A DNA stretch of 18,402 nucleotides, taken from assembly GCA_002452515.1 (NCBI GenBank), contig DKEN01000040.1:2014-20415 (forward strand). Reading direction: 5' to 3'. The notes under the pieces are model-generated. The model was given only the letters and a program-made list of their open reading frames with translations, was not told the origin of the DNA and did not search any database. The translations under genes and the position numbers were made by a program. The DNA comes from Spartobacteria bacterium UBA6821 (lineage in GTDB: Bacteria; Verrucomicrobiota; Verrucomicrobiia; Chthoniobacterales; UBA6821). Positions 1 to 7,576 of the stretch are shown here, piece after piece; the stretch's first letter is position 1, and every line of letters starts with the position of its first letter.

Positions 1-294
1 AGGAATGAGCACATCGCCGGTATGCGCCTGGGTGACATCCAGAGGCGTGCGGCAGTTCAGAATCTCTGCGAGGAGACTTTTGTGATCGGGAGCAAGGTGC
101 ATCACAATGGCAATGGCTGCCGGAAAATTCGCCGGCAAGCCTCCCAGAATGATGGACAAAGCTTTTAAGCCGCCAACCGATGCGGCCATAGCGATGACCG
201 GAAAAGAATGACGCACCGAGGCAACAGGGAACTCCATGCGCGCATCTGGAGTGGACTTGGTTAATCGGTGCGCCGATACAGATTTCGCATTCAT
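1..294 (-). CDS. CheB-type protein-glutamate methylesterase, N-terminal part (cut by window edge)
   Basis: The reading frame starts with ATG at 294 and runs off the window at base 1, giving 98 residues. After about 30 unremarkable residues comes the start of a CheB catalytic domain: VIAMAASVGGLKAL, with Ser39 in the place of the nucleophile of the usual GAS-x-GG motif, then LPANFPAAIAIVMHLAPDH with His66 in the place of the catalytic histidine. The 27-residue Ser-His spacing is close to that of classical CheB. The catalytic aspartate would lie outside the window. Such enzymes remove methyl groups from, or deamidate, glutamates of chemoreceptors. There is no room for an N-terminal receiver domain, so this is either a stand-alone esterase or the start of a CheB-CheR type fusion. 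It lies 47 bp downstream of the Hsp31-like gene on the same strand. No Shine-Dalgarno sequence is visible and the base before ATG is C. Confidence 0.8.
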   Translation of the reverse strand, partial: MNAKSVSAHRLTKSTPDARMEFPVASVRHSFPVIAMAASVGGLKALSIILGGLPANFPAAIAIVMHLAPDHKSLLAEILNCRTPLDVTQAHTGDVLIP

Positions 295-341
295 GGAACT
301 GTAAAGATTAACGGTTAAGGTTGCATGCGTATCTTGGAGTT

Positions 342-1022
342 TCAATTTTTCAGCAGTTCCAGCAATGCCGTGGCCGCTGCAGCGGAGGAGGAGGGATTTT
401 GGCCCGTGATTAGCAAACCGTCTGTTTGCACATAAACTCCCCAATCCGGACCTTTGCTGTAATGAGAGCCAGCCTTTTTCAACTCATCTTCCAGCAAAAA
501 CGGCACCACCTTGGTCAGTTTCACCACAGCTTCCTCGGTGTCGGAAAAACCAGTCACCTTCTTGCCTTTAATCAATGGATCCCCGTTGGGCAAGTTGACA
601 TGGAGCAAGGCGCATGGCGCATGACAAACCAGGGCCATCGGTTTTCCCTGTTGCTGGAAGGCTTCGATCAACGCGATGGAATTCGTATCTTGGACCAGAT
701 CCCACATGGGGCCGTGCCCGCCCGGATAAAATACTGCATCAAAATCAGATGCTTTGACGTCCCTTAATTTCAACGTCTGCGCCAATTTCTGTTTAAGCGG
801 TTCGTCTTTGTCGAAACGGTGAGTGAATTTGGTTTGTGCCACGGGCAGTTCACTGCTGGGATCGATCGGCGGCTGTCCACCGTTTGGCGATGCCAGGGTG
901 ATTTCCGCGCCTGCATCCGCTAGCTCATAATAGGGAGCCGCGAACTCTTCCACCCAGAAACCGGTTTTCTTGCCGGTATCACCCAGCTCGCTGTGCGACG
1001 TTAAGACAATTAATATTTTCAT
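342..1022 (-). CDS. Hsp31/DJ-1/PfpI family protein (glyoxalase III / chaperone type)
   Basis: The protein has 226 residues from the ATG at 1022; a TTG 18 bp upstream would add six residues but the family normally begins at MKILIVLTS. Segments align by eye with yeast Hsp31 along the whole length: KTGFWVEE near residue 20, YPGGHGPMWDL near 100, the nucleophile elbow LVCHAP with Cys133 and His134, KKVTGFSDTEE near 155, and the ending TDGLLITGQNP with LLELLKN. Glu26 is the expected third catalytic residue. Hsp31-type proteins act as glutathione-independent glyoxalases on methylglyoxal and as stress chaperones. The substrate here is not proven and other DJ-1 family roles are possible. It is a cytosolic protein with no signal peptide, transcribed towards the cheB-like gene. 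No Shine-Dalgarno sequence is seen. Confidence 0.88.
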   Translation of the reverse strand: MKILIVLTSHSELGDTGKKTGFWVEEFAAPYYELADAGAEITLASPNGGQPPIDPSSELPVAQTKFTHRFDKDEPLKQKLAQTLKLRDVKASDFDAVFYPGGHGPMWDLVQDTNSIALIEAFQQQGKPMALVCHAPCALLHVNLPNGDPLIKGKKVTGFSDTEEAVVKLTKVVPFLLEDELKKAGSHYSKGPDWGVYVQTDGLLITGQNPSSSAAAATALLELLKN

Positions 1023-1434
1023 GATGATAGGGGCTGCCAATAACCGGGGAGAATAATAGAGTCATCCAGTTGTGTTTTCGCTCTGGATGGAAAATCACTC
1101 TGATTCACCATCCACTTCTAGTGTAACGCTACGCAATTGGCTCAGCAGTCGCCATGGGGTCTTTACCTACGGAGCTACCCAGGAGCGTTCAGAATGTTCA
1201 AGATCTCCATCCTTCCAGATGCAGCAAAATGGTCTGCGCTTTTGCCAAAAAACCTCATCTTTGGGAGATGCCGAAAATCAATCGTCATCTCCTCGAAATC
1301 GCTCTCGCTCCAGATTGGCGATCGAGGGCAGAAAGGTGGAGCGGTCCACTTTCCTTTTAACTGATGGACAGATCGACTATCTCTCGACTAGCCCTATTCA
1401 AAACACCGCGTTTTTTGGTGTCGCACTCCACTCC
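1023..1434. other. Intergenic region between divergent genes, function unclear
   Basis: These 412 bases separate the minus-strand Hsp31-like gene from the ATG of the UbiA-like gene and must hold both promoters. The frame of the UbiA-like gene stays open upstream to 1072, but that translation is serine-rich, has no hydrophobic or domain pattern and begins well before the first membrane segment, so I treat it as non-coding. Two other short plus-strand frames (1137-1364 and 1154-1360) give locally protein-like strings, for example LLEIALAPDW, but neither forms a complete recognisable protein. The region may contain a decayed gene, a long 5' leader or a small RNA. No convincing sigma-70 promoter or intrinsic terminator was found by eye. 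Confidence 0.4.
1063..1114. promoter_or_regulatory. Overlapping, mutually exclusive hairpins in leader region
   Basis: CATCCAG at 1063-1069 can pair with CTGGATG at 1083-1089. The same second arm, as TGGATGG at 1084-1090, can instead pair with CCATCCA at 1108-1114. Inside the second hairpin AATCA and TGATT form a further 5-bp stem with a CTC loop, separated from the outer 7-bp stem by a 2x2 internal loop. The arrangement resembles a switch between two folds, but the stems are short and no poly-T tract follows, so regulation is only inferred. Which gene it would serve is unknown. Confidence 0.3.
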
Positions 1435-2244
1435 ATGAACGTCATCGCTTCGGAAAATCATTGTGAATCTCCGGCATTGCCCTTGCGCGATGTGCTGCTG
1501 TTGATTCATTACTGGTTGCCCGTGCTGCTCGGGTGGTCCGTTGTGCGTGTGATCCAGCACGCAGAGGGAACTGTTTGTTCTCAAGCCGGACTGACCCTGC
1601 TGTTGGCTGGAATCGGCGCGGCTTACAGCCTTGACCGGGTTATCGACACACCAGAGGGAACGAAAATGACTCCTTGGCTAAGGGGGACGTTATGGGGAGG
1701 TGTTGCCCTTTGTGTCGGAATAATCATCTTTCTTGTGGCTACCAACAAAATTGACCATCGCGTTCTGGGAGTTATTGCCATTCTCACCACGGCAGGTTTG
1801 GTTTATTCCCGCCTCAAACGATTACCTCTCTTGAAGACTGCCGTCGTTGCCATTGCCTGGACATGGGCCTGCTTCGCACTTCCTTTTAATGGTGGCGTCG
1901 GTCATTTGCCATTTTTTGATGTACTGCTTCCTCTGATGCTTCTTATCGCCGCAGGTTGTATTCTCTGCGATTTGAAAGATATAGAAGTGGATCGACGACA
2001 GCAGATACCAAGCCTGCCCGCCATCTTTGGGATGCGCGCGACCTGCCTCATCGCAATGGGAATGGCCTTTCTCGCAGCCATCCTGGCCCTGGCACACCAC
2101 CGATTTGGTATCGCTTCCGGAGCACTACTGCTTATGGTTGCAGCTCAATTTTCCTCCCTCCTAGCCATGGAATCCCTAGGCCCCATCATGATCGATTCGA
2201 TTTTGATCGTTCCGGGTGTACTGATTTCAACTGGGATAGTCTGA
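1435..2244 (+). CDS. UbiA-like integral membrane protein (prenyltransferase superfamily)
   Basis: From the ATG at 1435 the protein has 269 residues and about eight hydrophobic segments. Two acidic motifs sit where UbiA prenyltransferases bind the Mg-diphosphate of their isoprenoid substrate: a divergent first motif YSLDRVID (Asp67, Asp71) instead of the usual N-D-x-x-D, and a second motif CDLKDIEVDRRQQIPSLP (Asp179, Asp182, Asp186) that fits the family well, including the following threonine/serine-leucine-proline. LVYSRLKRLPLLK between them is also typical. The best call is a divergent UbiA-like protein; the aromatic acceptor and product cannot be told. The upstream in-frame extension to 1072 is rejected because it lacks any domain signal. 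The gene ends 32 bp before the ClC gene and both may share a transcript. Confidence 0.65.
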   Translation: MNVIASENHCESPALPLRDVLLLIHYWLPVLLGWSVVRVIQHAEGTVCSQAGLTLLLAGIGAAYSLDRVIDTPEGTKMTPWLRGTLWGGVALCVGIIIFLVATNKIDHRVLGVIAILTTAGLVYSRLKRLPLLKTAVVAIAWTWACFALPFNGGVGHLPFFDVLLPLMLLIAAGCILCDLKDIEVDRRQQIPSLPAIFGMRATCLIAMGMAFLAAILALAHHRFGIASGALLLMVAAQFSSLLAMESLGPIMIDSILIVPGVLISTGIV

Positions 2245-2276
2245 GTTGACCTCAAGGGAACGGCTGATTTAATCCC

Positions 2277-4013
2277 ATGATGACCGCTGTAGGACAAAAG
2301 CTCGTTGCCAGTTTCCAAAAAATTCATGGAAAAGCTCGTCCGGCAATCGCCATCTCTATCTTTGGCTTGGTGGCCAGCTTGGCTTCCGTTGGCTTTCAGC
2401 TCTCCATTAACTGGGTCTTCAAGCTTTGTTATCTGAATCAGACAGGAGGGAGCTTCCTGCATTTCGCCTTGATTACTCTCTCTGTGATTGTTGTCACATC
2501 CCTCATCACAGGCTGGCTCCTGAACTCCTACTGTCCCGAGGCGGCCGGGAGCGGAATACCTCAGGCAAAGCTGGCATTCGGGAAAGAGTTCGGCTTTGCG
2601 CCCAAGAGGATCGCCTGGATCAAATTTCTAGCAGGCGTCCTTAGCATCGGAGGAGGCCAGAGTCTGGGCAGGGAAGGCCCCTCGGTTCAAATTGGCAGTA
2701 ATCTAGCCTCCTCCATCGCTGGTTTTCTGGGTGTACCGAAGCAAGGAAGGCGCGCCGCGAGTGCTGCTGGTGCTGCTGCAGGATTGTCAGCCGCATTCAA
2801 TGCGCCACTGGCAGCGATAGCCTTCGTACTGGAAGAAATCATCGGCGATTTGAATAGCCCCTTGATCGGAGGCATTCTTCTGGCATCCGTGATTGGTGCC
2901 TTGGTGGTGCATGCAATCATAGGACCTCAACCGGCTTTTGCATTGTTGAGAATCAATGAACCTTCATGGAAAGCCTACCTGCTCATGCCGGCTGTCGCTG
3001 CCCTTGCTGCCCTCATCGGAGTTTATTTCCAACGCACCTCTCTGAACCTGCGCGCGAAGTCAGTTAAATTTCGTGCAATTCCCAAATGGCTTCATCCCTT
3101 GGGAGGAGGACTGGCGACTTGGGTCATCGGTATCGGAGTTTTTGCGGGGACAGGTCACTTGGGAGTTTTTTCTTTAGGATATGATGATCTAACTGATGCG
3201 CTAAGTCATGGAATGGCATGGCGTCTGGCGGCCCTGCTCCTGGTTGGAAAATTTCTTGCGACAATTGTTTCCTACGGCTTAGGCGGCTGCGGTGGTATTT
3301 TTTCTCCCAATCTTTTTTTCGGCGGAATGTGCGGAATTTGTGTTGGTGGCATTGCATCCCTATTTTTCCCGTTGACCTCTGCGGACCATGTGTTGCTTGC
3401 CGTGGGGGGAATGAGTGCCTGCCTCGGAGCAGTGGTCCAGGCACCGGTATCGGCGATTCTCATTATTTTTGAGATGACCCACCAGTTTACTCTTGTTCCA
3501 GGACTCATGCTGGCCGGGTTGATCAGCCAAGTCATTGCTCGGCGGATGAATCAAACCAACTTCTATGAAACAGTGCTATTACAAGATGGGCATCGGTTGG
3601 AACAGTTCATGCCGCCCAGAGATTTACGGAGCTGGCAAAACCTTCCTATCTCGGCGATCGCTCAATTCAACCCTGTGGTAATCGAAGATCTTTCAGAGGT
3701 CGGGTTAAAGGCGATTCTTGAGCTACACCCCTACCGGTATTTCCCTATCGTCGAGAGTGGACAACTCAAGGGTATCGTCGGAAGGAGGGAAGTAGAGGTC
3801 TCCCTGAGCGAACATCGACCTTTGAGAGTTGATCCTGCGATCTCCTGCCCTCCGGGTCAGATCATCCGCGAAATGCAGCATCATTTCATCGAAGAAACCT
3901 CAGGATTCATAGTGCTGAGCGATGCTCCCAACGGGCGTGTTCTCGGCGTAGTTACTCTGCATGATATTTTGAGAGCACAACTCGCCATGAGCGAGCGGGT
4001 AAACAGCGAGTAG
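2277..4013 (+). CDS. ClC family chloride/proton transporter with C-terminal CBS pair
   Basis: The 578-residue protein carries all hallmark ClC anion-pathway motifs: GSGIP at 91-95, GREGP at 131-135 with the gating glutamate Glu133, and GGIFSPNLFFG at 339-349. A glutamate pair at 186-187 (APLAAIAFVLEE) matches the position of the internal proton glutamate of E. coli ClC, which favours an H+/Cl- antiporter rather than a pure channel. The GREGP and GSGIP forms argue against the fluoride-specific ClC-F branch. After the membrane domain (about residues 20-425) a soluble tail of roughly 130 residues shows two CBS-like repeats (YFPIVESGQLKGIVGRREV and SGFIVLSDAPNGRVLGVVTLHDI), which in this family bind nucleotides and modulate transport. 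Two adjacent ATG codons make the exact start uncertain by one residue. The gene converges on the maturase gene. Confidence 0.93.
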   Translation: MMTAVGQKLVASFQKIHGKARPAIAISIFGLVASLASVGFQLSINWVFKLCYLNQTGGSFLHFALITLSVIVVTSLITGWLLNSYCPEAAGSGIPQAKLAFGKEFGFAPKRIAWIKFLAGVLSIGGGQSLGREGPSVQIGSNLASSIAGFLGVPKQGRRAASAAGAAAGLSAAFNAPLAAIAFVLEEIIGDLNSPLIGGILLASVIGALVVHAIIGPQPAFALLRINEPSWKAYLLMPAVAALAALIGVYFQRTSLNLRAKSVKFRAIPKWLHPLGGGLATWVIGIGVFAGTGHLGVFSLGYDDLTDALSHGMAWRLAALLLVGKFLATIVSYGLGGCGGIFSPNLFFGGMCGICVGGIASLFFPLTSADHVLLAVGGMSACLGAVVQAPVSAILIIFEMTHQFTLVPGLMLAGLISQVIARRMNQTNFYETVLLQDGHRLEQFMPPRDLRSWQNLPISAIAQFNPVVIEDLSEVGLKAILELHPYRYFPIVESGQLKGIVGRREVEVSLSEHRPLRVDPAISCPPGQIIREMQHHFIEETSGFIVLSDAPNGRVLGVVTLHDILRAQLAMSERVNSE

Positions 4014-4122
4014 ACTTTGTGAAATCTCACTAACAAACTGACCTGCCTCGGATCTCTGAGTTCCTCTAGGTTGAGCTTGTTTTGCGCAGCGAGGAACGGG
4101 ATGGCATGGAGACCGTCTCGGA

Positions 4123-5394
4123 TTATTGTCCAGATGGCAGGGGCAGCATGTTCATGATATTGGCTGGAGCTTTTCTGGCCTGCATCAGTTCCGCCATCTT
4201 CTTCATGTAGGGATCGACATGGTGAAAATATTTTTTGTACCCGGCACAGAGATAGTTGAGCCCCTCCTCTCCGTCCGGTGTCGTCAGAAAGCGGTGCTTG
4301 GGGCACTCCCCGTGACAGGCAAACCGCACATCACACTCGCGACAGTATTTGGGTAGTGTCTCAGACTTGGCCTGACCAAAGGACCTCTGCTGGTCTGAAT
4401 TCACCATGGCTCCGAGAGAGTCGTTCATGATGTTTCCAAGATGGTATTTGGGATACACAAAGTGATCGCACGAGTAGAGGTCTCCATTGTGTTCGACAGC
4501 TAGGGCCTCGCCGCAGTTTTCCAAGAAGAGGCAGAGTCCGGGACCGTGACCCGACCAAATACCCAGAGACACATCAAACATCTGGACGAAGACCTTGCCG
4601 ACATCGCGGCTCACCCATTCATTGAAGATGGTGATGAGAAAATCCCCATAGAGTTCGGAGGGCACGCTCCAGCGGGTCACGGGTGAAGGTAGCTGTCCTG
4701 ACTCGGGCGGTTCAGCAAAATCCAAGCCATTCACGACGGCGCTTTCGCCGGGCAACCGCTCCACAAGCGGGATGAACTGAATGTACCCCGAACCTACCTC
4801 CCGGAGAAACTCATAGACCTCAAGGGGATGTTTGGCATTGCTGGCACTAACCACCGTGAGTGTATTGAACTCCACCCTGTGTTTTTTCAGCAGGTTGATT
4901 CCATCCATGACGCGGTCAAAGGTAGGCTTCTGCCCCTTGTCCAGACGGTAGGTGTCGTGCAGCTTGCGGGGGCCGTCAATACTCAGGCCAATCAGAAAAC
5001 TATTCTCTTGAAAAAATGCGCACCACGCATCATCCAACAATGTTCCGTTGGTCTGGAGCGTATTGTTGATCTTTCTACCTCCAGAGTGCCTTCGCTGTAA
5101 CTCGACAATCTTTTTGAAATACTCCAGCCCCAAGAGCGTAGGTTCCCCACCCTGCCAGGAAAAGGTCACCTCCAAGGTGTTTTGTGAAGCAATGTACTGT
5201 TGGATGTAGGTCTCCATCACCTCGGGCGTCATCTTGAAGTTTTCCCCTTTGGGAAAGAGCTTCTCCTTCTCCAGGTAGTAGCAGTAGGTGCAGTCGAGAT
5301 TACAGATCGGGCCAATCGGCTTGGCCATGACATGAAAGTTCCGGGACTCGGGGGATCTGTTATTCAATGGGCGCAGTAAGTGGTGCTGCACCAT
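4123..5394 (-). CDS. Anaerobic sulfatase-maturating enzyme (radical SAM/SPASM)
   Basis: This 423-residue protein oxidises an active-site Cys (or Ser) of sulfatases to formylglycine in the cytoplasm, without oxygen, using S-adenosylmethionine. Residues 31-38 hold the radical SAM motif C-x3-C-x2-C (CNLDCTYC). The C-terminal cysteines follow the two-auxiliary-cluster spacing of characterised enzymes: Cys288-x5-Cys294-x14-Cys309, then Cys351-x2-Cys354-x5-Cys360-x3-Cys364 and Cys383. Asp310, directly after Cys309, corresponds to the proposed general base. SWQGGEPTLL near residue 80 is also typical. The gene is divergent from the sulfatase gene, 111 bp apart, which identifies its likely client. An AGGTGAG sequence abuts the ATG, unusually close for a ribosome binding site; an internal ATG at residue 23 is a less likely start. 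Confidence 0.95.
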   Translation of the reverse strand: MVQHHLLRPLNNRSPESRNFHVMAKPIGPICNLDCTYCYYLEKEKLFPKGENFKMTPEVMETYIQQYIASQNTLEVTFSWQGGEPTLLGLEYFKKIVELQRRHSGGRKINNTLQTNGTLLDDAWCAFFQENSFLIGLSIDGPRKLHDTYRLDKGQKPTFDRVMDGINLLKKHRVEFNTLTVVSASNAKHPLEVYEFLREVGSGYIQFIPLVERLPGESAVVNGLDFAEPPESGQLPSPVTRWSVPSELYGDFLITIFNEWVSRDVGKVFVQMFDVSLGIWSGHGPGLCLFLENCGEALAVEHNGDLYSCDHFVYPKYHLGNIMNDSLGAMVNSDQQRSFGQAKSETLPKYCRECDVRFACHGECPKHRFLTTPDGEEGLNYLCAGYKKYFHHVDPYMKKMAELMQARKAPANIMNMLPLPSGQ

Positions 5395-5505
5395 CTCACC
5401 TGCAACGTCGGGAGCACAATACTATATGAAGAGGGATGCGTTATGAGTTACTACGAATGAAGATTCATATTGCTTTAGAGAAATCTTGGAACAACTTCTT
5501 AGCAT
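5395..5505. promoter_or_regulatory. Divergent promoter region of maturase and sulfatase genes
   Basis: These 111 bases must carry the start signals for both genes. On the minus strand a TATAGT (complement of 5423-5428) could be a -10 element, with only a weak -35 partner. The plus strand has no clear -10 hexamer. Short arms ATGAA and TTCAT with a 2-nt spacer lie at 5457-5468 and could be an operator half-site pair, but such a short repeat can arise by chance. The shared region suggests that enzyme and maturase are regulated together. Confidence 0.35.
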
Positions 5506-7539
5506 ATGGACCCCCATACCTCTCCATCGGCTTCCCCAAAAACTGAATCGAAGCAGGTACTAAAACGAGATTTCTTAAAAATGATCGGAGGGGCTGGGGC
5601 AATGATGGCAGCCGAGGGGTCAATTAATCTCTGGCCACTCCAGGCAGCACCCGCACCTTCCGGCAGGAATGTGATCATCTTTCTCACTGACCAAGAACGG
5701 GCGCTTCAATGGTTTCCACCCGGTTGGGCCGCAGCAAATTTGCCCTGTCAGACCGCCTTGGCTAATACAGGCGTCACTTTCTCCCACTCCTACACCAACA
5801 CGGCGATGTGTACTCCCGCGAGGACGACGCTTTTTACCGGGCTCTATCCGGCACAACATCTTTCGACAAATACCCTCAGCGAGGGCAACGTACAGTCAGA
5901 GAGCGAGCACCAACTCAATCCAACCTATCCCAATCTTGGAACGGTCATGACGTCCGCAGGATATGAGATGGTCTACATCGGGAAGTATCACCTGAGCAAG
6001 GGCATCATCCAGCCCAATAGTGTTAACATCTGGGACGACATCGAACGCTACAGCTTCACCCAATGGGATCCGCCAGACGCTGGCCGGAACACTGCCCTAG
6101 GCGACTATGGCGGCGGAAACGCAGACAACGATTCCCGCTATATCAGCGACGCCCTCGACTACCTCACCGATAAGATCAACAACCCTGGGGGCAAGCCCTT
6201 CTGCCTCGTGATTTCCTTGGTCAATCCTCACGATGTGCTCGGCTATCCCAATAACTACATCACCGGTGGCTATACCAATAACTTTGGTGGAGTTTCCGAC
6301 TGGATCGCCCCCACCACACCTCCGATCGGATTGCCCCCGACGGTGAATGAGAATCTGGCCACGAATTTCAAGCCTACCTGTCAGGTGGAATATTTGGCCA
6401 AGTGCGCTGGATTGGGAGTTTTGCCAACCGCCCAGTTGCAGATCAACTATCTGAACTTCTATGGCAATGTAATGAAGTATGTGGACAGTCAGTTTCAGCA
6501 GGTCATGGATCTTTTGAACACGGCTCCCACCCTGTTGAACAACACCTGGATCGTCCGCACCTCCGATCATGGGGAATACGGGATGGTTCATGAGGGACTG
6601 CGCCAGAAGTCCTTCTCTGTGTACGATGAGGCCATCCGCGTTCCGCTCATCTGGTCCAATCCGGTCGATTATCCTGCCGGTCATGGCCAGCAGTGCGACC
6701 AACTCGTCGGACATGTCGATTTCCTTCCGACTCTCTGCTCCATGCTGGGAATCAATCCCAAACAATACCGTTTCTCGGGCACGGACTACAGCTCCCTGAT
6801 CAAGAACCCCGCTGGCCCAGCTGTTCAGGATTACATCCTTTTTACCTACGACGATATCTGGTGCGGTCAAAACGCAGCAGGAAATCCCAACGGCATTGTG
6901 GGGGCTCCAAATCGTATCCGTGCTGTCCGGCAACTTGACTATGTCTATGCCTACTACTTTGACGGACAGGGCGTAGCCCAGCCTCAGACAGAATTCTACG
7001 ATTTAAGAACATTCGCCAATCATGGCACGGATACCGACATGAATCACGTTCTGGCGCCCATTCTCCCCGACGGATATGTCCCGACAGGCAATCCGGTTGA
7101 GTATACCAATCTCTCTGCATGGGCTGAAGGATTGCGCACCCTGAGAGGGAATCCGACCCTAATCACCCCGAGCTTGCTAGCCACGAGAACCCAGATGCAG
7201 AAACAGTTGCAGCAGGCCGTGGCAACCAAGCTCCAGCCCCTTCCGATCCAGCCGGCGGTCCCTCCTCAGAACTTCAGTATTGGCGAAGTCAACTGGACCG
7301 ACGACTACGGACAGCTCCAGAGCGCACTGCAGATCACCTGGCTCTCGCGTTCCTCGACCCAGTACGAACTCCAGCTCTCGACGGATCATATCACCTGGAC
7401 CAGCGTCGGAGATCCCCTGCCGGGCAACAACGGGCCGATCATCCTGACCCAACCGGTCACCGGCCTGAATGTCTCCTACCGTCTCGCCTGGAGACCGAAT
7501 CCCGACAATGAACGCATTCCTGAACCGCAGATCAGGTAA
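5506..7539 (+). CDS. Formylglycine-dependent sulfatase with C-terminal beta domain
   Basis: The 677-residue protein is a type I sulfatase. Cys102 in CTPAR followed by TTLFTG is the residue to be converted to formylglycine, and Arg106 supports it. Asp62 in FLTDQER is a calcium ligand; Gln63 replaces the second Asp of the classical pair, as in choline-sulfatase-like enzymes. SDHGE at 353-357 gives the other metal ligands and Lys368 sits where a substrate-binding lysine is expected. The N-terminus has KRDFLK followed by a Gly/Ala-rich segment, resembling a twin-arginine signal with Lys for the first Arg, or a lipid-free Sec signal; export is likely. From about residue 575 an extra beta-rich domain (NWTDDYGQLQSALQITW, then a YELQLS stretch) resembles fibronectin III-like modules. 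The sulfated substrate cannot be deduced. It is divergent from its maturase and followed after 37 bp by a secreted protein gene. Confidence 0.93.
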   Translation: MDPHTSPSASPKTESKQVLKRDFLKMIGGAGAMMAAEGSINLWPLQAAPAPSGRNVIIFLTDQERALQWFPPGWAAANLPCQTALANTGVTFSHSYTNTAMCTPARTTLFTGLYPAQHLSTNTLSEGNVQSESEHQLNPTYPNLGTVMTSAGYEMVYIGKYHLSKGIIQPNSVNIWDDIERYSFTQWDPPDAGRNTALGDYGGGNADNDSRYISDALDYLTDKINNPGGKPFCLVISLVNPHDVLGYPNNYITGGYTNNFGGVSDWIAPTTPPIGLPPTVNENLATNFKPTCQVEYLAKCAGLGVLPTAQLQINYLNFYGNVMKYVDSQFQQVMDLLNTAPTLLNNTWIVRTSDHGEYGMVHEGLRQKSFSVYDEAIRVPLIWSNPVDYPAGHGQQCDQLVGHVDFLPTLCSMLGINPKQYRFSGTDYSSLIKNPAGPAVQDYILFTYDDIWCGQNAAGNPNGIVGAPNRIRAVRQLDYVYAYYFDGQGVAQPQTEFYDLRTFANHGTDTDMNHVLAPILPDGYVPTGNPVEYTNLSAWAEGLRTLRGNPTLITPSLLATRTQMQKQLQQAVATKLQPLPIQPAVPPQNFSIGEVNWTDDYGQLQSALQITWLSRSSTQYELQLSTDHITWTSVGDPLPGNNGPIILTQPVTGLNVSYRLAWRPNPDNERIPEPQIR

Positions 7540-7576
7540 TCTCGGAATTCTGATCCTCCCACCCAAACCTTTTCCC

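Noticed and set aside
1195..1225. SRP RNA-like GGAAGGA string on the minus strand
   Set aside because: The flanking bases do not form the conserved helix 8 with its asymmetric loop, and no outer pairing for a complete SRP RNA was found.
1072..1434. N-terminal extension of the UbiA-like protein in the same open frame
   Set aside because: The 121-residue translation is serine-rich and shows no domain or membrane signal; the protein pattern begins after the ATG at 1435.
4014..4122. Bidirectional terminator between clc and the maturase gene
   Set aside because: Only short imperfect repeats (such as GAGAC/GTCTC near 4110) are present and none is followed by a T tract on either strand.
6097..6933. 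278-residue minus-strand open frame
   Set aside because: It lies entirely antisense to the conserved core of the sulfatase gene and has no recognisable motif; it is a codon-bias shadow.
7469..7576. Upstream in-frame start for the TIGR02597-type protein
   Set aside because: It would overlap the end of the sulfatase gene and place 36 residues before an evident signal peptide.
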